The notes under the pieces: generated by a model
Told to the model about the DNA's origin: nothing
The model's database searches: none
What the model saw: the letters and a program-made list of their open reading frames with translations, nothing else
In this document: piece after piece, positions 16,895 to 25,487 of the stretch
How positions within the stretch are numbered: the first letter of the stretch is position 1
How the letters are laid out: each line of letters opens with the position of its first letter
Source of the DNA: CAZLRH01 sp964562015
GTDB taxonomy: Bacteria; Verrucomicrobiota; Verrucomicrobiia; Opitutales; JABDGR01
Assembly: GCA_964562015.1 (NCBI GenBank)
Contig: CAZLRH010000003.1
Span: forward strand, 62,001-126,000
Direction: 5' to 3'
DNA length: 64,000 bases
Program-made: the position numbers and the translations under genes

Positions 16895-17836
16895 ATGACT
16901 TCGCCTTCTTCGCCGCCCTTGGTCATCCTCGGTTGCGGATACCTCGGCACCGCGCTCGCGCGCGCGGTATTGGCCCGCGGCGGCACTGTTTCTGCGCTCA
17001 CTCGCAATGTTGAACGAGCGGCGGAATTGCGCGCTCAGGGCGTCCCCACGGCGCAGTCGGATTTGGCGTCCGACGCTTGGCATGCAATGCTGAATCCCGC
17101 CGGTGCCGCCGTGGTGGTGTGCGTGGCGCCGTCGCGGCCTGATGTGGAGGGTTACCGGCATTCGTTTGTCGCCGGACTCGATTCTGTCTGGCGCTGGCTC
17201 AGGCAATCCGTGGCCGCCGGTCACCCACCTGCACGCGAGTTATTTTTCACGAGCGCCACAAGCGTATATCCGCAAGCAGACGGTGGCTGGGTCGACGAGA
17301 GCTCGCCCATCGACGTTTCGCTGCTGGGGCCGGCCGCGGCGATTTTGCGCGTGGCGGAAGAAAAGATTCTCGGGGTGGATCCGGCGCTCGCTTGGCGCGC
17401 CTGGGTCTTGCGCTTGGCGGGCATTTATGGCCCGGATCGCAACCATCTCCTCGCGGCGCTGCGCCAGGGCCAGCGGGTCTTCGGCGGCACTGCGGCGCAA
17501 TGGGTCAACCTCATCCATCGCGACGACGGGGTCGGGGCGATACAGCATTTCATCGCCACGCCCGCGAGCCAGGCCGGCGGTCTATACAACCTCGTGGACA
17601 ACCACCCCGTGCAAAAGGCGGCATTGCTGGCCGATTTGGCCCGGGCTGAGGGCCTCCATCCCGCAGAGGTGCGGTGTGACGAGAATCTGTCCTCTGGCCG
17701 GAGTGGCCACCGGCGCAATGTTACGGGGCAAATCCCCAACCGGCGGGTGAGCAATGCCCGGTTGCTGGGGGCGGGCTATAAGCTAATCTATGAGTCGTTT
17801 GCAAAAAGTTTGGCCGGGGGCTTGACAACCCCATGA
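16895..17836 (+). CDS. NAD(P)-dependent epimerase/dehydratase-like protein (extended SDR)
   Basis: About 313 residues. The N-terminal dinucleotide-binding motif is VILGCGYLGTALARAVLARG, as in YeeZ-type SDRs. A middle FFTSATSVYP supplies the Ser/Thr-Tyr region, although the usual YxxxK is not obvious. RLAGIYGPDRN is the conserved substrate-side motif, and WVNLIHRDDGVGAIQHFIA is also typical. The start is uncertain: ATG at 16895 (used), or TTG at 16889, which is better spaced from a TGAGG. Substrate unknown; it is not inside an evident sugar-nucleotide cluster. Confidence 0.8.
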   Translation: MTSPSSPPLVILGCGYLGTALARAVLARGGTVSALTRNVERAAELRAQGVPTAQSDLASDAWHAMLNPAGAAVVVCVAPSRPDVEGYRHSFVAGLDSVWRWLRQSVAAGHPPARELFFTSATSVYPQADGGWVDESSPIDVSLLGPAAAILRVAEEKILGVDPALAWRAWVLRLAGIYGPDRNHLLAALRQGQRVFGGTAAQWVNLIHRDDGVGAIQHFIATPASQAGGLYNLVDNHPVQKAALLADLARAEGLHPAEVRCDENLSSGRSGHRRNVTGQIPNRRVSNARLLGAGYKLIYESFAKSLAGGLTTP

Positions 17837-17925
17837 CGCCGCGCAAACATCGCGCCGCAGTTACCCCATTTGGCCGTGCCTTCTGACGGCGGTTGCGCAG
17901 TCCACCGGCGGAAAAAACGGCAAAA

Positions 17926-17954
17926 TGTTACATGAGTGACGTTTGTTTGTAACA
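17926..17954. promoter_or_regulatory. Palindrome upstream of the porin gene, candidate operator
   Basis: TGTTACA (17926-17932) and TGTAACA (17948-17954) form a perfect 7-bp inverted repeat with a 15-base spacer, 70 bases before the porin start. It could be a regulator site. It does not match a Pho box as I know it. Confidence 0.3.
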
Positions 17955-18024
17955 AGACTCCGCTACAAAGCACCCAACGCGGAGTACTTATCCTTAACCC
18001 CTCTGCGCCAAACCTAAGCTCCCT

Positions 18025-19362
18025 ATGAACCCAAAACACCTGAAAATGCTCAGCGTGCTGGCGGCTTGCTCGATGCTCGGAGGTCTCTCCGCATCGGCCC
18101 AAGACAAAGCCACGCTCGACCTCCTGGTCAAAAAAGGCGTGATCACGCAAGCGGATGCGGATTCCGTCGCTAAATCGGCTGCGGTCGTGGCGCCCAAAGA
18201 CGCCGCGGTCAAAAAGCTGCAAATCGAAGGCATGATCCAGCTCCAGTATGACTGGCTCACCACCGACGACAAAGCCGTGGCGTCCGTCGACCCGGCCTCC
18301 ACGAATCAGGCCCTCATCCGCCGCGCCTACCTCGGTGCTATTGCCGACCTCGGCAATGGCTGGGGTGGTGAATTGTTGCTGGATGTCGCCGCGGGCGCCA
18401 ACGCCTCCGCCGCTCCCCAAGCCCAGGGCACGCAGAACCTTTTTGAAAAGGTTATCATCTACAAGACGGTTGCCGATTACGGCACGGCCACCGCCGGTTT
18501 CCAGAAAGTTCCGTTCGTGGTCGAAGAAAACACGTCGTCCTCGCAGATCAAGACGGTTGAGCGCTCGGTCGCGACGCGCTTCTTCACCGAGCCATGGGGT
18601 GGCTCGACCACCGGTCGCCTCGGTTTCGCGAACCGCCACGTCGGTCTCTACTGGAGCGGCAACGTTACCCAGGTTGACGGTCTCGGTTATGGCTTGGCTG
18701 TGACCAACGCCATTCAGAGCACCATCAACTTCGGCAACCCGGCTCCCGGCACCGCGGCTTACAACGAATTCGGCGTCTGGGGCAACATCAGCTACGGCAA
18801 CAAGTTTGACGCGCTCTCCTACAAGGTGGGCCTCAATTTGGGTTATGCCGGTGACGCCAACAGCACCAGCGGTGCGGCCGGTGTCCCTGCGCAGAACAAC
18901 GCGATGTGGGGCTACAATCCCTACCTGACGTTGACCTACAGCGACTTCACCTTGACCGCTGAATTCATCCAGGCGCAGATCCAGAACGGCCGCGTCAATG
19001 GTGGTGGTATCACCAGCACGACCGCTCCTTATGGCTTCAACGTCACCCCCTCGTACAAGATCAATGACGAGTGGGAAGCCGTCATGCGCTTCAGCTACTT
19101 GTCCACGAATGGCCGTGGCGCGAGCATCAACCAGCTTGAGCGCAATGCCGCGAATCCGCTGACCGGCGGCACGTTCAACAACGTGTGGGCGGCCTACATC
19201 GGTTTCAACTACTACATCATCGGCAACAGCCTCAAGCTGTCGGCTGGTTATGAGTTCGCGGACTTCACCGACCGCTCCGGCGGCGGCGTCCCCGGCACGC
19301 TCTTCACCGGCCCCCGCGCCGATGTGAGCGCGGTCCGTACCCGCCTCCAGTTGTTGTTCTAG
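18025..19362 (+). CDS. Outer-membrane porin, OprO/OprP (phosphate-selective) type
   Basis: 445 residues. Signal peptide at 1-25 (MLSVLAACSMLGGLSASA), then a short alpha-helical region (TLDLLVKKGVITQADADSVAK), typical of periplasmic N-terminal helices in verrucomicrobial porins. The barrel begins near QIEGMIQLQYDW. Alternating aromatic strands follow (LIRRAYLGAIADLG, ATAGFQKVPFVVEENTSS), and the protein ends in RTRLQLLF with the C-terminal Phe that Bam recognises. The VPFVVEENTSS segment resembles the substrate loop of OprP relatives. Selectivity for phosphate is a family assumption. A strong terminator follows, so it is monocistronic or the last gene. Confidence 0.88.
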   Translation: MNPKHLKMLSVLAACSMLGGLSASAQDKATLDLLVKKGVITQADADSVAKSAAVVAPKDAAVKKLQIEGMIQLQYDWLTTDDKAVASVDPASTNQALIRRAYLGAIADLGNGWGGELLLDVAAGANASAAPQAQGTQNLFEKVIIYKTVADYGTATAGFQKVPFVVEENTSSSQIKTVERSVATRFFTEPWGGSTTGRLGFANRHVGLYWSGNVTQVDGLGYGLAVTNAIQSTINFGNPAPGTAAYNEFGVWGNISYGNKFDALSYKVGLNLGYAGDANSTSGAAGVPAQNNAMWGYNPYLTLTYSDFTLTAEFIQAQIQNGRVNGGGITSTTAPYGFNVTPSYKINDEWEAVMRFSYLSTNGRGASINQLERNAANPLTGGTFNNVWAAYIGFNYYIIGNSLKLSAGYEFADFTDRSGGGVPGTLFTGPRADVSAVRTRLQLLF

Positions 19363-19413
19363 TTGGTCGCCTCAGTCCGGCGACGGGCTGAGTTCCTAGT
19401 TTATCCAGTTTGG

Positions 19414-19451
19414 GCCGCCCGGTGGCATTTGCCGCCGGGCGGCTTTTTTTT
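19414..19451 (+). terminator. Intrinsic terminator after the porin gene
   Basis: GCCGCCCGGTGGC (19414-19426) pairs with GCCGCCGGGCGGC (19431-19443) through one wobble, loop ATTT, followed by eight T residues (19444-19451). Confidence 0.93.
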
Positions 19452-19534
19452 GCCTGCTTTTCCCGGGCGGGCGCTGGGTTTCGCCGTGTTTGACCTTGCC
19501 AAAAGGCGCGCCATGGATACAGATTTTTAGCCCA

Positions 19535-20179
19535 ATGACTTCCCGCGCCACACTCCCTGCCCGCTTTGACGATGATGATGAAGACGAGGGCACTCCGCCC
19601 GCCGCCCCCGAGGGCGACGCGGCCAAAATCCCCGGACTCGGCGGCCTCATTCAACGCAAATTTCTCGAACAGCGCAAAATCATGCTCTGGGGCGAAGTCA
19701 GCGACCGCTCCTGCCGCGAGATGACGGAAAAACTTTTGTACTTGGAAATGCAGGAGCCGGGCAAGGAAATCGTCATGTACTTGAACACCCCGGGCGGCTC
19801 GATCACCGCCGGCCTGGCCCTTTACGACACCATCAAGCTCATCTCCTCGCCTTTGACCGTGGTCGTCACGGGCATGGCCGCCAGCATGGGGTCCATTTTG
19901 TTGAGTGCCGCGCCCAAGGGCCGCCGTCTGTTGTACCCGCACGCGCGCGTGCTCATCCACCAGCCACTCATCATGGGGCGCATCGTCGCGCCCGCGGTGG
20001 ACATCAATATCCAGGCCCAGGAGATGGAGAAAATTCGCGAGGAGCTGAATCGAATTCTCGCGCAGGCCTCCGGCCAGCCGATGGAGAAAATCCAACGCGA
20101 CACCGACCGCGATTTCTACCTCAATGCCCGCGAAGCCATCGAGTACGGGCTCGCCGACACGATTGTGGAAAAGCTGTAA
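19535..20179 (+). CDS. clpP: ATP-dependent Clp protease proteolytic subunit
   Basis: 214 residues. The catalytic Ser is in GMAASMGS (about residue 117), His in VLIHQP (about 142), and Asp in the DTDRDFYLNAREA region. TPGGSITAGLALYDT is the conserved substrate-binding strand. The N-terminus has a run of acidic residues (FDDDDEDEG) before the axial-loop region, which is longer than in E. coli ClpP and could alter its processing. ATG at 19535 was chosen over an upstream GTG-type start because it fits the family. No clpX or tig is adjacent. Confidence 0.95.
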   Translation: MTSRATLPARFDDDDEDEGTPPAAPEGDAAKIPGLGGLIQRKFLEQRKIMLWGEVSDRSCREMTEKLLYLEMQEPGKEIVMYLNTPGGSITAGLALYDTIKLISSPLTVVVTGMAASMGSILLSAAPKGRRLLYPHARVLIHQPLIMGRIVAPAVDINIQAQEMEKIREELNRILAQASGQPMEKIQRDTDRDFYLNAREAIEYGLADTIVEKL

Positions 20180-20232
20180 GCGCGGTTTCAGGCTTTCCCG
20201 GCTTTGGTTTTGCGCGTAGCCTCGGCGGCACG

Positions 20233-20730
20233 ATGGAGCCGTTGCGCAAAGCCTTGGAAACATTTGCGCAACCCCTGACGCCTTATGCGCCGGGCAGCGG
20301 CGAATTCTGGGGCGTGGTCGCGGCGGCGGCGGGCGTGCTGCTGGTTTTCGGCTGGCTCGTGCACCATTTTCTCTTCGCCGGCCGGCGGGGTTTTCTCGTC
20401 GTCTTCGTGGCCAATTTTCTGGCGCTCGCGGCGGGCGTGGCCGCCGCGGCGGCAGTGCAAGGCTACGCCGATCTGCATATCTTGCCCAAGGATTGGACTT
20501 GGGTGGCGCCGGCGGCTGCAGGCGTCGTGGCCTGGCTGCTCATGGCGGTGTTCGTGGTGCGCTTTCTCCTGGGTCAGGGCGCGCTTGGATCCCTGGGCAC
20601 TCTGGGCCTGAGCCTGATATGTCTCGTCGTCATTGGCTGGCTCGGGCGGTCGCTCTTGCAAAACGTCGGCGGCTCGCTCTCGACCATCGAGAAAAAGGAA
20701 AAATCCAAGGTCAACGAAGTCATGCCGTAA
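20233..20730 (+). CDS. Integral membrane protein of unknown function
   Basis: 165 residues with four predicted membrane helices (about 27-48, 54-78, 93-113 and 121-143) and a charged C-terminal tail (STIEKKEKSKVNEVMP). I recognise no family. It follows clpP by 53 bases on the same strand. Confidence 0.6.
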   Translation: MEPLRKALETFAQPLTPYAPGSGEFWGVVAAAAGVLLVFGWLVHHFLFAGRRGFLVVFVANFLALAAGVAAAAAVQGYADLHILPKDWTWVAPAAAGVVAWLLMAVFVVRFLLGQGALGSLGTLGLSLICLVVIGWLGRSLLQNVGGSLSTIEKKEKSKVNEVMP

Positions 20731-20754
20731 CCGGCGGCGGCATCAGCTGAAGTC

Positions 20755-21414
20755 TTAGTGCGGCAATTGCAAACCCTGCAACGCCCCCGGATCGATGCCC
20801 TGCAACAGGTGCACAATGACGCCCATGAACAGCGCCATGAAAAAGCCGCCGATCACGAAGAGTAACATCATCACGCCGCTGAGTTTGAAATAAAGGCTGA
20901 GTTGGTTGAGCGCCTCCCGCAGGGCGGCTTCGTCGCCGGTCGTCGCTGCGGCCTTCGCGCGCCCGGCCGCTTTGATGAGGATGATGCCCATCCAAATGGG
21001 CAGCCAGGCAATCACGAGGCCCAGACCCACCGTGCTGAACAAAAACAGCGCCGCCTGGATAAAAATGACAATGCCGGTAAAAATCATCCATCCGCCTGCC
21101 GCCGTGAGCATTTTGGCCAGGCGGCGCACCAAATCGGCTTCCGCCGCATTCGCGCGGGGCAGGGGAATCGACGCCGCGGCATAAGGCGACAGGGCCGGCA
21201 CGGGCGCTGGAGTAGTCACGGGAACGGGTGGCACGGTGACTGAAACTCCCGCCAACTCCCCGACTGCACCGAGTTCCTGCCAGTCTGCGGAGTGCTCCGC
21301 CCGCACCTGCGTCTGACTGTTGGCCCGGCCTTGCGCGACCCAACTGCGCAATTGCGCGGCGGTGACCGGACCGTATTCCTTGCCGTCGCCGCCTAGCATG
21401 AAATAATTGGCCAT
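20755..21414 (-). CDS. GYF_2-domain membrane protein (DUF5362-like)
   Basis: 219 residues from the ATG at 21414. The N-terminal 50 residues, YFMLGGDGKEYGPVTAAQLR followed by SWVAQGRANSQTQVR, are a GYF_2 domain, a short peptide-binding fold common in Verrucomicrobiota and Planctomycetota. A Pro-rich linker (about 58-75) leads to three or four membrane helices (GWMIFTGIVIFIQAALFLF, GLGLVIAWLPIWMGIILI, SGVMMLLFVIGGFFMALF). Convergent with the preceding gene. Role unknown. Confidence 0.75.
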   Translation of the reverse strand: MANYFMLGGDGKEYGPVTAAQLRSWVAQGRANSQTQVRAEHSADWQELGAVGELAGVSVTVPPVPVTTPAPVPALSPYAAASIPLPRANAAEADLVRRLAKMLTAAGGWMIFTGIVIFIQAALFLFSTVGLGLVIAWLPIWMGIILIKAAGRAKAAATTGDEAALREALNQLSLYFKLSGVMMLLFVIGGFFMALFMGVIVHLLQGIDPGALQGLQLPH

Positions 21415-21576
21415 GACAAAATTTCTAAAGTGAGGGCGGGCGGGGGATTGTCCTCGCCGCAGCGTTAGTGCGGTCACGCGGGGTTCACCGCCGCCATGGT
21501 GGCGCAGGCCGGTGGCCTGCGCAATCGCGAACATTCTCCTTCAACCCGCCCCGCGGCTTCGCGTTGCAAAAAAGAT

Positions 21577-24500
21577 CTAGGATTTTTTGGCCGCGGCCGC
21601 GGTCACGCGCGCCACGATTTCCGCAATGGGCAGGCGGGCCAGTTCGCGCGGCGAGATGCGGTTGGGCTGGATGGGCGGCAGGGCCGTCAGCGGTTCGCTC
21701 AGGATAAGCGTGCGGTTGGCCGTCACATCATCCACGCGGTCCACCGGCGTGAAATACGGCGCGCCGCGCAGCGTTTCCGGTTTCTCCCGCACAAGGCGCA
21801 GAATCGCAAGCACGGCCTCGGCAAAGCGGTCGAGCTCGGCCTTCGTGTAGCTTTCGGTGGGCTCAATCATCAAGCCAAAGGCTTCCGGCCAGGCCACGGT
21901 CGGCGCGTGAAAACCGAAATCGAGAAAGAGTTTGCCCACGCGTGGGATGGCCGCGGCCCGCGGCACGCCGGCTTGTTCAAGGCGCGCGAAATCATCCGGT
22001 GTCAGCGTCAAAATAAACTCGTGCATGCGCGGTTGCCCGCCGGCGCCCGCGGGCAGGCTCGCATACTCCGGGCTCAGCCGCGCAAACAGGTAACGCGAGG
22101 CGAGCACCGCGACGGCCGACATCCGGCGCACGCCCTCGCGCCCCAAGCGCAAAAGGTAGGTGTAGGCGCGGACTTTGTGCGCGAAATTGCCCCAGTGCCG
22201 GTGAATGGAACCGATGCTTTTCGAGGTCTTCACTGGCACGAATTTACCGTCGCGTTTTTCAATTTGATGACCGGGTAGAAAATCCGCCAGCCGCGTGCTC
22301 ACGGCCACGATGGCGTCGCCGGGACCGCCGCCGCCGTGCGGGATGGTCCACGTCTTGTGCAAATTATTGTGCACGGCGTCCACGCCGAGCGTGGCGAGAT
22401 TCACCCAGCCCGCCACGGCGTTCATATTGGCGCCGTCCATGTACACGAGCCCGCCCGCGGCGTGCACCTCGTCGGCCACGCGCTTGAAATCCGTTTCAAA
22501 CAGACCGCAGGTATTCGGATTCGTGATCATCACGCCCGCCAGCCGCGGGCCGAATTGCGCGAGCTTGCGCTCGAAATCCGCGAGATCGATGCGGCCATCG
22601 GCGCCGCCCTCCAGCAGCACGATGCCTGCCGGCTGGCCATTTTCCTCGCGCGCGAAAAACCCGGCCATCGCGGCGGTGGCGAAATTCGTGCCGTGCGCGC
22701 TCTTCGGGATGAAGAGCACGTTGCGGTGCGCCTCGCCACGCGTACGATGGTACGCTTGGATCATTTTCAAGCCGACCAATTCACCCTGCGCGCCCGCCAG
22801 CGGCTGCGTCGTCACCGCCGCCAAGCCGGTGATGCCCTTGAACCATTCCTGAATTTCGTAAAGCACTTCGAGGCAGCCTTGCACATCCTCGATCGGCGCT
22901 TCCGGATGGGCATTGACGAAGCCGGGCAGGTTCGCGGCCCAATCGTTGACGTACGGATTGTACTTCATCGTGCACGAACCGAGCGGATAGCAGGCGTCGT
23001 CCGGGCTGACATTGAGGTCGCCGAGGCAGCGGTAATAAACGGTCAGTTCCTCGTGCGTGAAATGCGGCAGGCCGGCCGGCGCGGGACGCAGCGCGCGCTC
23101 CGGCAACTGCGGAATCTTCGCCGCAAATTCGCCTTCCGGCTGCGGCCCGAATTCCTGGTCGAAGAAAGCCGTGAGCGCCTCGAGATCGGCCTCGGATTGC
23201 CAGTCGGTGAAACACAATTTCAGCAACCGGCGGTGGCCGGGCAGACGATTCGACACATCAACACCCAGATGCAGTCCCGCTTTGCGGGCGCGTTCGAGCA
23301 GGAGTCCCACGGGGCGATCCAGCGCCAGCGTGGGCTCATTGAAAAAGGGCGCGGTGAACGCGAGTTCGACCCCGGGGCGCACGAGTTTCTTCACCATCGC
23401 GACCGCGCGGTTGCGCCCGGCGCGCACCGCCGTGGCGAGCCCGAGGTCTCCCTTTGCCAGCAGCGAAGCGCCCGCGAGCGTGGCGAGAAACGCCTGGTTC
23501 GAGCAAATGTTGGAGGTGGCCTTGTCCTTGCGGATGTGCTGCTCGCGCGTCGAGAGCACCATCACGCAGCAATCACGGCCAGCGAGATCGCGGGCCTTGC
23601 CCACGAAACGGCCCGGCGTCGCGCGCACATCGTTTTTCGCGCGGGCGTTGTGGCGCACGGCGAACACCCCGAGGCCGGGGCCGCCGAAATTCGGGCCGAT
23701 GGCGAGATGCTGGCCTTCGCCAACGAGCAAATCCGCCCCGTGGCCCGCGCCCCACTGGCCGGGAGGCCGCAGCCCGCCCGTCGCAAAGAGAATCGGATCC
23801 ACCACCGCAATCGAATGCGTGCCGAGTTCCGCGCACAGGTCCGTCAGCACATCCACGTCCTCGAGGAGGCCGAGGTGATTGACCTGCGGAAAGGCAAACC
23901 CCGCCAGACGCGGCCCCAACTCCTGCGCATGGGAACGCACCGCCGCCAAATCCAGCAACCCGGTCGCGGGATCGACGGGCACGATTTCAAGCTTCATCGG
24001 CGTGTCCGCCGCATGCGTTTGCAAAACTTCAAGATCCGACGGGAAAAGTGTGCCGGCGACGAGAATCGTGTCCGCGCCGTTTTCCGCGAGACGCAGCGCG
24101 CAGCAGCAGGCTTCGAACAACGCGCTCGCGCGGTCGTACAGCGAAGAATTCACCGCCTCAAAACCGGTCAACTGCGCGAGCAGGCACTGGTAAATCCAAT
24201 GGGTGAGCAGCGTGCCCTGGCTGCGTTCCGGCTGGTAGGGCGTGTAGGCGGTGGTGAGGTTGCGGATGCTCGCGACCTCGGCCACAATCGGCGGCACGCG
24301 ATACGCGGGCAAACCATCGCCGAGAAACGAGGCCGCCGGGGCATTGCGCGCCGCGATGGACGCCAGGCGCTCCTGCAACGCCTCGTAGGACAGCTCCTCC
24401 GGCAGCGCCAGCGGCGGGTCCAGCCGGATGTTCGCGGGCAAGTGCGAGAAAAGATCTTCCAACTTTCCCACGCCCACGGTCTTCAGCATGGCGGCGAGGT

Positions 24501-24669
24501 CCGCCTCGCTGGCCGGAATGTAGTGGCGGGCGCGTTCGCGCGGATTGACGGCGGGATCGTAGCCCAAAGGCGGGCGTGAGGCGGCGGCGGGTTTGGACAC
24601 AGTGAAGGCGCGAGTGGAGACGGTGGCCGGCGAATCGGCGGCGGACGTTGGGAATACAGTACTACTCAT
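21577..24669 (-). CDS. gcvP: Glycine dehydrogenase (P-protein), PA and PB halves fused
   Basis: The P-protein of the glycine cleavage system decarboxylates glycine with PLP and passes the aminomethyl group to the H-protein lipoyl arm. The 1030-residue chain has a GcvPA-type half (about 45-500), beginning YIPASEADLAAMLKTVGV with a DLFSHLPANIR motif, and a GcvPB-type half (about 515-1030) with YPLGSCTMKYNPYVN and the PLP lysine in NLHKTWTIPHGGGGPG (about residue 772). Both halves look like the two-subunit form, here joined in one frame. The first 45 residues are an extra low-complexity extension. No gcvT or gcvH is next to it. Divergent from nth. Confidence 0.92.
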   Translation of the reverse strand: MSSTVFPTSAADSPATVSTRAFTVSKPAAASRPPLGYDPAVNPRERARHYIPASEADLAAMLKTVGVGKLEDLFSHLPANIRLDPPLALPEELSYEALQERLASIAARNAPAASFLGDGLPAYRVPPIVAEVASIRNLTTAYTPYQPERSQGTLLTHWIYQCLLAQLTGFEAVNSSLYDRASALFEACCCALRLAENGADTILVAGTLFPSDLEVLQTHAADTPMKLEIVPVDPATGLLDLAAVRSHAQELGPRLAGFAFPQVNHLGLLEDVDVLTDLCAELGTHSIAVVDPILFATGGLRPPGQWGAGHGADLLVGEGQHLAIGPNFGGPGLGVFAVRHNARAKNDVRATPGRFVGKARDLAGRDCCVMVLSTREQHIRKDKATSNICSNQAFLATLAGASLLAKGDLGLATAVRAGRNRAVAMVKKLVRPGVELAFTAPFFNEPTLALDRPVGLLLERARKAGLHLGVDVSNRLPGHRRLLKLCFTDWQSEADLEALTAFFDQEFGPQPEGEFAAKIPQLPERALRPAPAGLPHFTHEELTVYYRCLGDLNVSPDDACYPLGSCTMKYNPYVNDWAANLPGFVNAHPEAPIEDVQGCLEVLYEIQEWFKGITGLAAVTTQPLAGAQGELVGLKMIQAYHRTRGEAHRNVLFIPKSAHGTNFATAAMAGFFAREENGQPAGIVLLEGGADGRIDLADFERKLAQFGPRLAGVMITNPNTCGLFETDFKRVADEVHAAGGLVYMDGANMNAVAGWVNLATLGVDAVHNNLHKTWTIPHGGGGPGDAIVAVSTRLADFLPGHQIEKRDGKFVPVKTSKSIGSIHRHWGNFAHKVRAYTYLLRLGREGVRRMSAVAVLASRYLFARLSPEYASLPAGAGGQPRMHEFILTLTPDDFARLEQAGVPRAAAIPRVGKLFLDFGFHAPTVAWPEAFGLMIEPTESYTKAELDRFAEAVLAILRLVREKPETLRGAPYFTPVDRVDDVTANRTLILSEPLTALPPIQPNRISPRELARLPIAEIVARVTAAAAKKS

Positions 24670-24812
24670 GGTGGTGAAAAACGCAACAATTGTGGTTGAA
24701 CGAAACGCAGCCGCGCGCGGGTGGCAAGCGGAAGTTGTTGCACTTGTTAAAGTTGTTCACAAACAGGCCTGGGTCTTGCGCCCGAGGGCGGAACCCGGCA
24801 ACGTTTTCCAGC

Positions 24813-25433
24813 ATGAATCGCGCCGACCGCGCCGCCTACATCGCCCGCCGCCTGGCGGAGCTTTACCCGCGGCCGTCCATTCCCCTGCTGCATCGCGACC
24901 CGTACACCCTCCTCGTGGCCGTCGTACTGTCCGCCCAATGCACGGATGTGCGAGTGAACCAGGTCACGCCCGGGCTTTTCGCCCAGGCTGACACTCCGGC
25001 GAAAATGGCCGCACTTTCGGTGGCGGAAATTGATGCGTTCGTGCGGCCCTGCGGGCTGGCCCCGATGAGGGCCAAAAACATCCGCGAGCTTTCCCGCCTG
25101 CTGCTGGAGCGTCACGGCGGCCAGGTTCCGCGCACCTTCGAGGAACTCGAGGCCCTGCCCGGCGTGGGCCACAAAACCGCCTCGGTGCTCATGGTGCAGG
25201 CCTTCGGGTTTCCCGCGTTTCCGGTGGACACGCACATTCATCGCCTGGCCCTCCGCTGGAAACTCTCGCGCGGACCCAGCGTCGTGCAAGTCGAACGCGA
25301 TTTAAAAAAACTCTACCGGCCTGAAACCTGGCACGACCTGCACCTGCGCATCATCTACTACGGTCGTGAACACTGCACCGCCCGCGGCTGCGACGGCTAC
25401 ACCTGCGAGATTTGCAAAACCGTGAATGGGTGA
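24813..25433 (+). CDS. nth: Endonuclease III family DNA glycosylase/AP lyase
   Basis: Removes oxidised pyrimidines and nicks AP sites in base-excision repair. 206 residues from ATG 24813. The helix-hairpin-helix LPGVGHKTASVL contains the catalytic Lys, and VDTHIHRLALRW contains the catalytic Asp. The C-terminal Cys motif is unusual: CTARGCDGYTCEICKTVNG, giving C-x4-C-x4-C-x2-C, with the protein ending five residues later. The canonical [4Fe-4S] pattern is C-x6-C-x2-C-x5-C. The cluster may be absent or differently bound. Confidence 0.9.
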   Translation: MNRADRAAYIARRLAELYPRPSIPLLHRDPYTLLVAVVLSAQCTDVRVNQVTPGLFAQADTPAKMAALSVAEIDAFVRPCGLAPMRAKNIRELSRLLLERHGGQVPRTFEELEALPGVGHKTASVLMVQAFGFPAFPVDTHIHRLALRWKLSRGPSVVQVERDLKKLYRPETWHDLHLRIIYYGREHCTARGCDGYTCEICKTVNG

Positions 25434-25487
25434 AGATTCCTATGTTCAGGTGATTTTTACTGAGAGGTACCAAGCTCAAACGAGAGT

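Noticed and set aside
22336..24579. A 747-codon open frame antisense to gcvP
   Set aside because: Arg/His-rich translation typical of a shadow frame; gcvP motifs are unambiguous on the other strand.
24670..24812. Possible glycine riboswitch upstream of gcvP
   Set aside because: I see no conserved glycine-aptamer core; the gap is short and shared with the nth start.
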